DNA from: Myxococcaceae bacterium
GTDB lineage: Bacteria; Myxococcota; Myxococcia; Myxococcales; Myxococcaceae
Length of the DNA stretch: 64,000 nt
Assembly (NCBI GenBank): GCA_019694575.1
Contig: JAIBBR010000006.1
Coordinates: forward strand, 16,512-80,511
Direction of reading: 5' to 3'
This document shows positions 46,866 to 55,401 of the stretch, one piece after another. A model generated the notes under the pieces. That model worked only from the letters and a program-made list of their open reading frames with translations, had not been told where the DNA came from and did no database searches. How positions within the stretch are numbered: position 1 is the stretch's first letter; each line of letters begins with the position of its first letter. A program made the translations under genes and the position numbers.

Positions 46866-47236
46866 GGGTGCTTGCTCTCAAGGGTAGTGGCGGTTTGTAA
46901 ACGCGACGACAGCCAGCCCACCAAGGTGGTGTCTCCCATGACTTTGAGGCGGCTCGCGGCCAACGCGCGTTCGACGTCGAGCTCAGAGCGGCTGAAGGCG
47001 GCCAAGTCATCGGCCGCGAAACCGAGCGTGAGGTCGACCTTGTCTGAGACGCCTTCGCCCACGCGCAGGGTCTGATCATCAATGGCATAGAAGCGATTGC
47101 AGTCTTCGCGGTCAGTGACGACGAATTGAATCACCACTTCTTTGCCCAAGCGCGGCGTGTGCGAGCGCTGCAGAAGCGCCGGCAACACGGTGCCCAGGTA
47201 CTCGCGGCAGTCAAAAACAATGCGCGTATTGTTCAT
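46862..47236 (-). CDS. SCP2 sterol-carrier-like small protein
   Basis: A 124-residue protein with the shape of an SCP2 lipid-binding domain: VVIQFVVTDREDCNRFYAID, LRVGEGVSDKVDLTLGFAAD, DLAAFSRSELDVERALAASR. SCP2 proteins bind sterols or other lipids in a hydrophobic tunnel. Its stop overlaps the start of the GT5-like gene by four bases. Two bases upstream of its ATG a different frame ends (47239), which looks like the tail of a lost gene. The assignment is from pattern only. Confidence 0.55.
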   Translation of the reverse strand: MNNTRIVFDCREYLGTVLPALLQRSHTPRLGKEVVIQFVVTDREDCNRFYAIDDQTLRVGEGVSDKVDLTLGFAADDLAAFSRSELDVERALAASRLKVMGDTTLVGWLSSRLQTATTLESKHP

Positions 47237-47238
47237 GG

Positions 47239-47337
47239 TCAGCCATAGGTCTTACCACCCAGCCGCAGCTGAAACCCAACGTGCGCGCTTTCAAAAATCT
47301 CAGTGGCTGGCGCAAGGGCCGGCCGCAGACGAAAACG
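47239..47337 (-). pseudogene. Possible C-terminal remnant of an outer-membrane protein gene
   Basis: Directly after the stop of the AraC-type gene the same frame continues RFRLRPALAPATEIFESAHV then GFQLRLGGKTYG and a TGA at 47239-47241, two bases before the SCP2 ATG. The end GFQLRLGGKTYG has the alternating pattern of a final beta strand. I read this as the tail of a gene that once stood before the SCP2 gene and was joined to the AraC-type gene by a deletion. It is weak evidence and the piece has no start of its own. Confidence 0.3.
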
Positions 47338-48309
47338 TCAGCATCGCCATCTGCGAAGGGCACGACTGAGCGCCGATGTTTCTGAGAAGCCGAGCAAAAA
47401 AGCAGTCTCGGTCACGCTGTGCCCTGCTTCGAGCAACTCATGCGCGGTGGTGCGGCGCACGTCTTCAAGAATCACGCGGTAGCTCGTCTTCTCGGCAGCC
47501 AGGCTTCTTCGCAGGCTGCGCTCTGACGTTCCCAAGCGCTGTGCCAATTCGCGTGCAGTGAGGGCTCCCGACGAGAGCTGTTGGGCGAGCACTTCTTTGA
47601 GCTGGGCTGACACCGGTTGCTTCTTCGCTGCACGCCGGTCGAGTACCGCGCCGAAAAAACGGCTCATCGCCGGGTTTTTCAATTGCGACGGCATGGCCAG
47701 CATGTCGGCCGGTAAGTCTACCCCTTCGGTGGGCTGCCCAAAGCGCAGGGGAGCGTCGAAGAAGCGCTGGTGGGCGCTCAGCTGCGCCGGAGCCGCGTGA
47801 CGAAAACGCACACCTCGAAGCCTAAGCCGCGAACCGAAAGCGCGGCGCAAACCGTTGACCAACTCGGCCACGGCGCATTCATTGGCAGCGCGGTGACCGA
47901 GCGTGCGTTCGCCAAAGCGAACCCAGTCGAGTTGGTGGGTCTCGGCTTTGAAACGCCATGAACCTGAATCAGTCATCAAGTGGCCGAACCGCGCGAGCCG
48001 GCCGAAAGCTTGGTCGGCGCTTTCGCTGACCATCAGCGCAAAACCGAGCACTGCATAGTCTTCGAGGGCAATTTCTTTCGCCGCCTGCAGCGGAAAACCC
48101 GCGTCTTGCGTCTGCCGCATGCACAGCGCGAAACCGTCGTAGAGCCGCGCCACGGGAATGCGGGCGTCATCGGTAAGACTGCGACGCGAGCGACGCAACA
48201 CCTGGGTAAGCGCTTGGGTTGATACCCCTCGCCGCACCCCAACATCGAAAACACGCCCCGCGACACTCGCTACGATGGTGCCCGCCATGCACCGACGCAT
48301 AGCATGCAC
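47338..48309 (-). CDS. AraC-family transcription regulator, slightly shortened C-terminus
   Basis: A 323-residue protein of the AraC group with an Arabinose_bd-type N-domain (LYDGFALCMRQTQDAGFPLQ, ALEDYAVLGFALMVSESADQ) and a two-helix-turn-helix end (LSSGALTARELAQRLGTSER, LEAGHSVTETAFLLGFSETS, ALSRALRRW). Normal members continue about 12 more residues after RRW (TGxxPxxYR), but here the gene stops at RRWRC. That loss and the odd tail in the following 99 bases suggest a deletion joint. ATG at 48309 is used, and ATG at 48288 is an alternative. It follows the barrel gene by 3 bases. Confidence 0.75.
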   Translation of the reverse strand: MHAMRRCMAGTIVASVAGRVFDVGVRRGVSTQALTQVLRRSRRSLTDDARIPVARLYDGFALCMRQTQDAGFPLQAAKEIALEDYAVLGFALMVSESADQAFGRLARFGHLMTDSGSWRFKAETHQLDWVRFGERTLGHRAANECAVAELVNGLRRAFGSRLRLRGVRFRHAAPAQLSAHQRFFDAPLRFGQPTEGVDLPADMLAMPSQLKNPAMSRFFGAVLDRRAAKKQPVSAQLKEVLAQQLSSGALTARELAQRLGTSERSLRRSLAAEKTSYRVILEDVRRTTAHELLEAGHSVTETAFLLGFSETSALSRALRRWRC

Positions 48310-48312
48310 GTT

Positions 48313-48963
48313 TCACTGAAAAACGTAGCCGAGCGAAATGTTCACCAGCAGCGGTGTGCCCGCCATGCCGATATTCGCGGTGCGGTGGGTTTCACGGCGG
48401 CCCGTCAATGCGTTGTCGTACTCGACTGCGTTGCCCGGCAGCGTGCTGGCGATGTTTGGCCAATAGCGCACGCTGGTAGAAAGGTTCAGCCCACGCCAGG
48501 CGTCGACCCGGCTCGCGAAGGGTACGAACGTCCAATACGCGCCTGCCCCCAACGTCATTGTCGTGTACTGGGTAATGGGCACTGAAGCGCCTTGCCCTGT
48601 CAGGTACGAAACTTCGAAGCGATGCACCTTCGGCTCGAGCCGCAGCTCGAAGAATGAGTTGAGCGTCTGCGAATAGAACGAGCCGCCAATGCCCAGCCCC
48701 GTCGAAAACGGAAGGCGAAGCTCGATGTTCTGCGCTTTGGCCTCACCCACCACGGTAGCGCCACCCATGTACAGGCTCCAACCGTGTGAATAGCTGATGA
48801 CGACATACCGCCAGCGAAAGTCGACCTCGACATTGGCGCCACGCAAAAGCAGCGGCTGTATGAGCCCGGCGTTGATAGACAGCGAGGGCTTCGTCGAGTC
48901 GTAGGCCTGGGCAGGCGCGGTGGCAAAAAATGCGGCGAGGGCGACAAGAGAGAGCGCTTTCAT
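48313..48963 (-). CDS. Outer-membrane beta-barrel protein
   Basis: The ATG at 48963 has AGGAGC upstream and gives MKALSLVALAAFFATAPAQA, a Sec signal cut after AQA. The mature part of about 196 residues has alternating strands (VEVDFRWRYVVISYSHGWSL, FEVSYLTGQGASVPITQYTT, LLVNISLGYVFQ). The end is aromatic plus Gln rather than a plain Phe, but the fold should be a barrel of eight or so strands. It is just before the AraC-type gene and likely in one operon with it, so the regulator may control it. Confidence 0.65.
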   Translation of the reverse strand: MKALSLVALAAFFATAPAQAYDSTKPSLSINAGLIQPLLLRGANVEVDFRWRYVVISYSHGWSLYMGGATVVGEAKAQNIELRLPFSTGLGIGGSFYSQTLNSFFELRLEPKVHRFEVSYLTGQGASVPITQYTTMTLGAGAYWTFVPFASRVDAWRGLNLSTSVRYWPNIASTLPGNAVEYDNALTGRRETHRTANIGMAGTPLLVNISLGYVFQ

Positions 48964-49052
48964 GCTCCTGAAAATAAGGGGCTGCCTTTGCGCATGCTCG
49001 ACTGCGGCGGCCAATGAATTGACTCAAACGGCCAAGGCGGCCAATTGGCCAT

Positions 49053-50354
49053 TCACCCCACCTTGATGCCGTCGCGCTGCAGCTCAGCTTCTGTCGCGTA
49101 GGTAGCGAGCGTGCCCTTGGGGTTCTCATACCAACCCGGGTCTTCATAGCTCTTCAAGCCCTGGCGAACCTTAATCACCGTGAACATGCCGCCCATGGTG
49201 ATGAAGTCGTGCTTGCCCTTTGCCATCACGATGCTCACGCTGTTCGGCGGCACCGGCATGTTCTGCATGTGCGCCATTTCACCCATGCCGGCTTGACCCA
49301 TTGTCATATACCCAGGCAACAGCGGCATCGCCTTCGCGTCTAACCCGTGCGGCTCGACGCCCATCATGTTGGGTATGCCGTGGCCCATTTGGTTCATCAC
49401 GTGGTGCGTCATGTGACAGTGAAAAGGCCAGTCACCGTCATTGTCGGCCACGAATTCAATGGTGCGTGTCGAACCGGTGGGCACCAGCACCGTCGACTCG
49501 GGCCATTGCCCACTTTGGGGAATCACCCCGCCGTCAGTCTGCGTCACCCAAAACCGATGCCCGTGAATATGAATGGGGTGATGGTCCATCGCGCTCAAGT
49601 TGCCCAAGCGAATGCGCACCTTTTGCCCGCGCTCAATCACCAGCGGCGCCGTACCGGGAAAAGCCTTGCCATTCATGGTGAGCAAATTGAAATCAGTCAT
49701 CTCGTTGGGGTCTGGCCGTTCGGTCCCCGGTACGACTTTCCACTCGTGCAAGAGCAACGCAAAGTCGCGGTCGACCCGTGACTGCGGCGCGCGAGGGTGA
49801 ATGACAAACAGCCCCGTGAGGCCCATGGCCATTTGGGTCATCTCGTCGTGGTGCGAGTGGTACATCAACGTGCCGTGCTGCTTGAGCTCGAACTCATAGC
49901 GGTACGTTTCACCCGGCAAAATCGACTTCTGCGTCAGGCCTCCCACGCCGTCCATGCCGTTGGGCACGATGGCTCCGTGCCAATGCACCGTCGTCGCGGC
50001 AGGCAGTTTATTCGTCACGTAAATGCGCACCCGGTCGCCTTCTACCGCTTCGATGACCGGCCCGTGCACGCGCCCGTTGTAGCCCCAGCACTTGGCCTTC
50101 AACCCCGGCATGAATTCGTGCTCTACCTCTTCGGCAACCAGGTGAAACACTTTCGCCCCGGCGGTTTTTTTCCACGGCAGCAGCGCACCGTTCGGCACCT
50201 CCAACGAATGGGCAGAGCGCTCGGGCAGCGCGCCGCTCGCTACCGCAGGAACGGTCGACAACAGCGACGCCGAGAGCATGCCTACGCCAGTGCTGGCAAT
50301 GACTTCGCGCCGGCTCACGCCTTTCTTCACCTCGTCATCGTCAGGGGTGGCCAT
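49053..50354 (-). CDS. Multicopper oxidase, Tat-exported
   Basis: From ATG at 50354 the protein is 433 residues. The N-terminus has a twin-arginine signal (SRREVIASTGVGMLSASLLS). The copper-binding motifs are in order: HWHGAIVPNG, YHSHHDEMTQMAMG, HPIHIHGHRFWVT and FHCHMTHHVMNQMG, with HCHMTHH and the Met for the type 1 and type 2/3 sites. It should oxidise Cu(I) or organic substrates with O2 in the periplasm. Met-rich stretches near the end (GHGIPNMMGVEPHG, MGQAGMGEMAHMQNM) fit a copper tolerance role. The start overlaps the TolC-like gene by 14 bases, so they form an operon. Confidence 0.9.
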   Translation of the reverse strand: MATPDDDEVKKGVSRREVIASTGVGMLSASLLSTVPAVASGALPERSAHSLEVPNGALLPWKKTAGAKVFHLVAEEVEHEFMPGLKAKCWGYNGRVHGPVIEAVEGDRVRIYVTNKLPAATTVHWHGAIVPNGMDGVGGLTQKSILPGETYRYEFELKQHGTLMYHSHHDEMTQMAMGLTGLFVIHPRAPQSRVDRDFALLLHEWKVVPGTERPDPNEMTDFNLLTMNGKAFPGTAPLVIERGQKVRIRLGNLSAMDHHPIHIHGHRFWVTQTDGGVIPQSGQWPESTVLVPTGSTRTIEFVADNDGDWPFHCHMTHHVMNQMGHGIPNMMGVEPHGLDAKAMPLLPGYMTMGQAGMGEMAHMQNMPVPPNSVSIVMAKGKHDFITMGGMFTVIKVRQGLKSYEDPGWYENPKGTLATYATEAELQRDGIKVG

Positions 50355-51762
50355 GGTGCTCGTGCTCCTGCGTTTTTGTTTTCGACGGCTCGGGCAAAAG
50401 GGGAACTTTCGGCTGGGCCTCGGCGCGGCGGCCTCCGAGAGCACGCGTCAATTCAACCTGCGCCACCCAATAAGCGCGCAGCGCTTCGACGTATTCTAAC
50501 GACGCCTCGAGCTGGTGGTTCTTGTTCTCGAGCAGCTCGTACAGGCCAATCAGCATGCTGTTGTACTTGCGCAGTGACAGGGCGTTGAGCGCGTCTTGCG
50601 CCGGCAACACCACGTCGCGGTACTTCATCGCCACTTCGCGTGTGTGCTTCGTTTTCGCTAAAGCCACCCGCGCTTCAGAGCGCGCCTTCTGCAGCAGTGC
50701 ATTCAAACGGCGGTCAGCTTGGCGTTGCTCTGCTTCGAGCCGGGCGATGAACGCCTGCCGTTGGTCAAATATCGGCAAGTCTAACGTCAGCGTGGGGCCG
50801 ACCAATTCGGGCCCATTGGGGTCTTGGTGCAGGTGCGCACCCAATTCAATGGTGCCGAACCAGCGCCAGGTCTTCGCCAAATCGACGCCTTGCAAAAGCA
50901 GCGCCTGGTGCTTTCGCGCGGCCGCCACGTCGAGGCGCCCCTGGTCGACCAGCGCTTCGACATTCGTCACCTGCGGCTCTTCTGCCGGCAACACCGGTAG
51001 CGGCTCTTTCAATTGCCACCGCGCCTGCTCACCTTCTAGCCCGAGGAGCAGGTTCAACCCTTCGCGCGCTTCCACCCACTCGAGCTCGACACGGCTCAAT
51101 TCAACTTGCGCTTTCACCAGCGCATTGAGGTGCTGCGTCAGCGTGTAGTCATCGATGTTGCCGGCCTTCTTCTGCGCTTGCGCCAACGTGGCGGCCACGT
51201 CGTAGCTCTGCACCACCACCCGGTGCACTTCGACGACACGCTCCTTGGCTTGCACGTCAATGAAGGCCTTGCCACATTCTGCCGCGACCTCGAGCGCTTC
51301 ATGCGACACGCGTTGTACGTCGAGCAGAAATTGTTCTTTCGCCACCCGCTTGCGTAACGGGAGCATGAATAAGTCTAAAAATTCCTGCACGACCGAAAAT
51401 TCCATTTCTAAATGGCCAGCGCGGCTGAGCGGCAACCCGAGTGAAAAACCGAGCACCGGGTTTTTCAACAACCCCGCCTGCACCATGTCGGCCTGGCTGA
51501 TGCCCAAGTCTTCATAAGTGGCTTGCAGCGCGGCGTTGTTCACCAACGCAATTTCGATGGCGTTCTTGAACGTCAACCCGCCTTCGAGCAGCGACTTCAC
51601 CCGCGCGTCGATTTGCTCCTTTTCTGGAGTGCCCTCGTGCCAGCCCGTCTTGGCTTGAATGCGCGCTTCTACCGCTTGCGCCAGTTCAGCGTGGCCCTTC
51701 GCTTTGTCGATGACCGCGCAGCTCGCCGCGGCCAAAAGAAACAGGAACAAGACATTTTTCAT
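50341..51762 (-). CDS. TolC-like outer-membrane efflux lipoprotein
   Basis: A 473-residue protein with lipoprotein signal MKNVLFLFLLAAASC and the two repeated helical arms of outer-membrane efflux factors (LTFKNAIEIALVNNAALQAT, GISQADMVQAGLLKNPVLGF, and later VGPTLTLDLPIFDQRQAFIA). The C-terminus is HEHHGHP, a His-rich end that could bind metal. It resembles CusC-type factors of copper and silver efflux, though no CusA or CusB gene is visible in this window. It lies directly before the multicopper oxidase, so copper export or detoxification is the likely job. Confidence 0.85.
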   Translation of the reverse strand: MKNVLFLFLLAAASCAVIDKAKGHAELAQAVEARIQAKTGWHEGTPEKEQIDARVKSLLEGGLTFKNAIEIALVNNAALQATYEDLGISQADMVQAGLLKNPVLGFSLGLPLSRAGHLEMEFSVVQEFLDLFMLPLRKRVAKEQFLLDVQRVSHEALEVAAECGKAFIDVQAKERVVEVHRVVVQSYDVAATLAQAQKKAGNIDDYTLTQHLNALVKAQVELSRVELEWVEAREGLNLLLGLEGEQARWQLKEPLPVLPAEEPQVTNVEALVDQGRLDVAAARKHQALLLQGVDLAKTWRWFGTIELGAHLHQDPNGPELVGPTLTLDLPIFDQRQAFIARLEAEQRQADRRLNALLQKARSEARVALAKTKHTREVAMKYRDVVLPAQDALNALSLRKYNSMLIGLYELLENKNHQLEASLEYVEALRAYWVAQVELTRALGGRRAEAQPKVPLLPEPSKTKTQEHEHHGHP

Positions 51763-51867
51763 CGCAGCACCGCCATGCCCTCTTCAAACCAACAGGCGAT
51801 GGCCCGAAAGGTGACTTTCAGCCGCCGCGATTTGTGCAACGCGTTCGAACATTGGGGCGCGTCAGCG

Positions 51868-52188
51868 CTACTTCTTCTTTTCTTCTTTCTTCGCCGCCTC
51901 AGGAGCCGCCGCCGCGTCTGCCATCACCGAGCCATTCTTCGCCTTGCATTCAGCCTCGGTCATCATGTTCCACCCTTTGCCTTTGCACTCGTTGTTGCCC
52001 GCGCAACCATTGCCCATGCCGTGGCACGCGCCCTTGCCCTTGCACTCGTTGGCGTGCGCGCATTTCACCTGCGCCGCGGCGGCTTTGCCTTCTTTCGTTG
52101 GCGCCTTCGCGTCAGCTGCATTGGCCGAAACCGCGAACAGACCCGCGACGGCAGAAGCAATGGCCATACCTTTGAACGACTGTTTCAT
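51868..52188 (-). CDS. Cys-rich periplasmic peptide, bufferin-like (CKGKG type)
   Basis: The ATG at 52188, with GGAG upstream, gives 106 residues with a signal peptide (MKQSFKGMAIASAVAGLFAV then SANA). The mature part holds six Cys in a repeated layout (KCAHANECKGKGACHGMGNG, CAGNNECKGKGW, AECKAKNG). This is the pattern of small Cys-rich CKGxG peptides that have been grouped with bufferins, metallophore peptides that bind copper. Known bufferins need a MNIO (DUF692) enzyme to modify the Cys residues. None is encoded in this window, so either the maturase lies elsewhere or the peptide is unmodified. It lies near the copper oxidase and efflux genes. Confidence 0.65.
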   Translation of the reverse strand: MKQSFKGMAIASAVAGLFAVSANAADAKAPTKEGKAAAAQVKCAHANECKGKGACHGMGNGCAGNNECKGKGWNMMTEAECKAKNGSVMADAAAAPEAAKKEEKKK

Positions 52189-52229
52189 GTGTGTGCTCCA
52201 AAGGGGAGTGAGAGGGAAAAACAATGTGG

Positions 52230-52243
52230 GTATAGCTCTATAC
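52230..52243. promoter_or_regulatory. Small dyad before the copper cluster
   Basis: GTATAGCTCTATAC has arms GTATAG and CTATAC with two centre bases. It lies 42 bases before the start of the Cys-rich peptide gene (minus strand), where a metal-sensing regulator could bind. No known operator is matched with confidence. Confidence 0.3.
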
Positions 52244-52347
52244 GCGGGGCGCACCAATTGACGTTTCGCTTTCGTGGCTACCCACCTTGTCTTCACTTGG
52301 TCTAGGGTCCGCTCGTTCGGCCGGCTGCTCCAGGGTGGGCTTCTCAA

Positions 52348-54165
52348 ATGAAAATGCTTCGCTTCTTCGCGCTCGCCGCTTCGTTCGCGGTGTGGACCGC
52401 TTGCTTCACTCCCGTCAACGAGCACATCTGCGACGAGCGCACGCCGTGCGGCTCGGGTTACATGTGCGTCAATGGCGTGTGCTTGCCTCCGGGCGGTAAC
52501 GGAGGCGGCCAAGGCGGCGGCATGGGCGGAGGAGACGGCGGCGGCGCGGGCGGCTCTTTCGGAGGTGGCCCCGGTGGCGGCGCGGGCGGCGGCGCGACCT
52601 GCTTCGATGGCTGCGTCGATTCAGTCGGCCAATGCCGGCAAGGCAACACGGCGTCGCAATGCGGCACCCAAGGTGACCTCTGCACCGCCTGCGGCACCAA
52701 CGAGCACTGCGAAAACGGTACCTGCGTCGGTGGGTGCGGTGCGCAAAGCTGTTCTGGCTGCTGCGCCGGCGGCAACACGTGCTTACCCTTCTCTCAACAA
52801 GGCGAGGCCCAGTGCGGCAACAGCGGAGCCACCTGCGCCGCTTGCCCCACCGACGCACGCTGTATCGCCGGCCGCTGTGTGGGCGGCACCTGCAACGCCA
52901 CCACCTGCCCCGACGGCTGCTGCCAAAACGGCTTTTGTCTTGGCCAACGCTTTCAAAGCGCCTTCGCCTGCGGTGACAACGGCAACGCGTGCAATGCCTG
53001 CCCCCGCGGTGAAACCTGCACCAATGGCGTGTGTGGGGCTTCTCAACAATGCAGCCCCATGACGTGCCCCAATGGTTGCTGCACGAACGGCTTTTGCGTA
53101 CCCGGCTCAATGCAGAATCAATACATCTGCGGTTCCGGCGGCAATGCGTGCATGCGCTGCGGCATGGGCGGCACCTGCACCAACGGGGCGTGCTCGATGC
53201 AGCCTTCGTGCAATGCAAACAATTGCGCGGGGTGCTGCGAGGGCAACAACTGCCGCATGGGCACCACCCATAACCGCTGCGGCGCCAAGGGCCTCGCCTG
53301 CATGCAGTGCCAGCAAGGTGAGTCGTGCGAAATGGGTACCTGCCAAACCCAAAGAGCCGAGGTGGGCAGCGCCTGCGCGACCGATGGCGATTGCGCGTCA
53401 CTCGGCGCGGCCGCGTATTGCAAGTTGCGTACGTCGAGCGGCACAGCGAGCTACACCGGCGGTTACTGCACCTTGCGCTGCATGGGAGCGCCCTCGCAGA
53501 GCAACTGCCCGCAGGGCTCATTTTGCCTCTCGGTGCCCAACCGCGGTGAAGACGACAATTTCTGCGCTGACCGTTGCGGGTTTCAAGACAACTGCCGCAA
53601 CCCTGGCTATGCCTGTTACGGCATTCAAGGTCAGCAGGGCACCAATGTGTGCTGGCTGTTTCCCGCTCCAGAGGTGCAAGGGGTTGATGCAGGTACCGGC
53701 GGGGGTGGCGGCGGTGCGTTTGATGGTGGCGGCTTCGGCGGTGGTGGAGGCAGTGCAACCGATGCTGGCGTGCACAGCTTGGGCAGCGCGTGCAGCAGCA
53801 GCGCACAATGCGCGGGGTTGGCAGGGCCAGTGTGTATTCCCGCTTCGGTGCCGGGCTTCGGCGCCACCGGGTATATCGACGGGTACTGCACGACTTCATG
53901 CGGCGTCGGCGGCTTCTGTCCGCAAAACGGCATGTGCGTTTTCGAGACATTCTTCGGCAACAACACCAGCACCTGCAAATCGACCTGTCCCGCTCCTGGC
54001 ATGGGCCAGTCGACTTGTCGCGCTGGGTACTTGTGCCACTTCAGTACAATAAGCGCGTTGTTCGACGGAGGGTTTCCTCCCGGTTGGTGCGGGCCCCGGT
54101 GTGACGCGTTGCTCGGGCAGTGCAACCCCGGCACGAGCTGCGGCATGGACGGGTACTGTCACTAA
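52348..54165 (+). CDS. Large Cys-rich, Gly-rich lipoprotein
   Basis: A 605-residue protein with lipoprotein signal MKMLRFFALAASFAVWTAC. A low-complexity Gly stretch follows (about 50-85). Then come several Cys repeats of about 45 residues, each with a C-x2-C-x3-C layout such as CSGCCAGGNTC, CPDGCCQNGFC and CPNGCCTNGFC. A second Gly-rich part (about 450-475) and more Cys pairs follow. This is a surface or extracellular protein held by disulfide bonds, like others in myxobacteria. The function is unknown. The reverse strand gives a long Arg-rich frame, which is an artefact. Confidence 0.7.
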   Translation: MKMLRFFALAASFAVWTACFTPVNEHICDERTPCGSGYMCVNGVCLPPGGNGGGQGGGMGGGDGGGAGGSFGGGPGGGAGGGATCFDGCVDSVGQCRQGNTASQCGTQGDLCTACGTNEHCENGTCVGGCGAQSCSGCCAGGNTCLPFSQQGEAQCGNSGATCAACPTDARCIAGRCVGGTCNATTCPDGCCQNGFCLGQRFQSAFACGDNGNACNACPRGETCTNGVCGASQQCSPMTCPNGCCTNGFCVPGSMQNQYICGSGGNACMRCGMGGTCTNGACSMQPSCNANNCAGCCEGNNCRMGTTHNRCGAKGLACMQCQQGESCEMGTCQTQRAEVGSACATDGDCASLGAAAYCKLRTSSGTASYTGGYCTLRCMGAPSQSNCPQGSFCLSVPNRGEDDNFCADRCGFQDNCRNPGYACYGIQGQQGTNVCWLFPAPEVQGVDAGTGGGGGGAFDGGGFGGGGGSATDAGVHSLGSACSSSAQCAGLAGPVCIPASVPGFGATGYIDGYCTTSCGVGGFCPQNGMCVFETFFGNNTSTCKSTCPAPGMGQSTCRAGYLCHFSTISALFDGGFPPGWCGPRCDALLGQCNPGTSCGMDGYCH

Positions 54166-54267
54166 AGCTCAAAAGGGAGCGGACACAGCCAGAGGTGCGG
54201 TGCGTGTCGCCTTCTTCCGCCTTTGCTCGGGCGATGCCCTGCTCCTCGCCTTTGAGCCGTCTCTCTT

Positions 54268-55386
54268 CTACCCGTCAACTGCTTCAACCAAACCCGTCTT
54301 CACTTTGTACCAGCGCGTGTCCGCTCCCGCCGCGCTGCGCACCAGCTGCGCGTCAGTCGTGGTGAGCAGCACCTGCGCACCACTGTTCGCCAAGTACTGC
54401 ATCAAGAAGGCATTGCGCTCGGGGTCCAACTCGCTCGACACGTCATCGAGAAGTAGCAGCGGCAAAAAACCACTGGTGCGCTGCAAGTTCTCAATTTCGG
54501 CCACTTTCCACGCCAGCACCAACGCGCGCGACTGGCCTTGCGACGCATACGCGCGGGCCGAGTGCTCTCCCAACTTCAATTCCACATCATCGACGTGCGG
54601 GCCAACAGAAGTGAAGCCGCGCTCCCAGTCGCGCTGCAGCCGCGCGTCCAGCCCGGCGGCCAGAGCGTGCATCAATTGCTCTTCAGAGGCAGTGGCGAAA
54701 TCAACACCTGCCAACCGCTCGGGGGCGTAGAGCAGCTGCGCCGGAGCCTCGGTGCGGCCAATGCGCGAAAACGCTTCGACAACTCCGGTAGCGAGCTCAC
54801 CCAGCAACGCCCGCCGTCGCACCCACAACCGTGCGCCCACTTTGGCCACCGTTGCGTCCCACGCTGACAAATGCGCAAACGGAGCGCGGTCTTTGAGCAA
54901 CCGGTTGCGGCTCTTCAACGCCCGTTGGTACTCGCGGCTCTCGTCGAGAAACGCGGGAAAACGGTTGAACACTGCGCGGTCTAAAAAAGTACGCCGCCCT
55001 TCAGGGCTGCCTTTCACCACCGACAAGTCATCAGGCGTGAAGGCGACCACTGAGACACCGCCGAAATATGATTCTAGCGACTGCGCGCGTTTACCGTCGA
55101 CGAACGCGGTGCGCACGCCGTTGCGAATTTCAACCGCGATTTCGCGCTCGGCGCCACCCAACGAAAAACGACCCGATACACGCGAAAATGTCTGCCCAAA
55201 GCGCACCAGCTCGAGCAGCTTCGACGCCCGCAGCGCCTTCAACGTGGCGAGAAAATAAACGCCCTCGAGCAAATTGGTTTTGCCCTGGCCGTTCTCACCC
55301 ACCGCCACGGTGGTGTGCGCCGACGGCTCGAGCGTCACCTGCGCCAAGTTGCGAAAATTTTCGTACGAAAGCGAAAGCAACTTCAC
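54268..55386 (-). CDS. recF: RecF, DNA repair and gap-binding ATPase
   Basis: A 372-residue protein with the RecF-type SMC-like ATPase motifs: Walker A GENGQGKTNLLEG near residue 30, signature YASQGQSRALVLA and Walker B LPLLLLDDVSSELD near residue 320. It helps RecO and RecR load RecA at single-strand gaps next to double-strand DNA, in the cytoplasm. The length is usual. It is the last gene of a same-strand run that starts with dnaN, 15 bases after the lipoprotein gene at 55402. In most bacteria dnaN and recF are adjacent; here four other genes separate them. Confidence 0.95.
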   Translation of the reverse strand: MKLLSLSYENFRNLAQVTLEPSAHTTVAVGENGQGKTNLLEGVYFLATLKALRASKLLELVRFGQTFSRVSGRFSLGGAEREIAVEIRNGVRTAFVDGKRAQSLESYFGGVSVVAFTPDDLSVVKGSPEGRRTFLDRAVFNRFPAFLDESREYQRALKSRNRLLKDRAPFAHLSAWDATVAKVGARLWVRRRALLGELATGVVEAFSRIGRTEAPAQLLYAPERLAGVDFATASEEQLMHALAAGLDARLQRDWERGFTSVGPHVDDVELKLGEHSARAYASQGQSRALVLAWKVAEIENLQRTSGFLPLLLLDDVSSELDPERNAFLMQYLANSGAQVLLTTTDAQLVRSAAGADTRWYKVKTGLVEAVDG

Positions 55387-55401
55387 GGGGAGTCAACCAG
55401 C

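Noticed and set aside
52500..52600. Gly-rich tandem repeat or CRISPR-like array in the lipoprotein gene
   Set aside because: The repetition is a coding low-complexity Gly stretch without regular spacers.
52469..53950. Long Arg-rich open frame of 493 codons on the minus strand opposite the Cys-rich lipoprotein
   Set aside because: It is the antisense shadow of a gene with highly repeated Cys and Gly codons; no start signal and no recognisable protein features.
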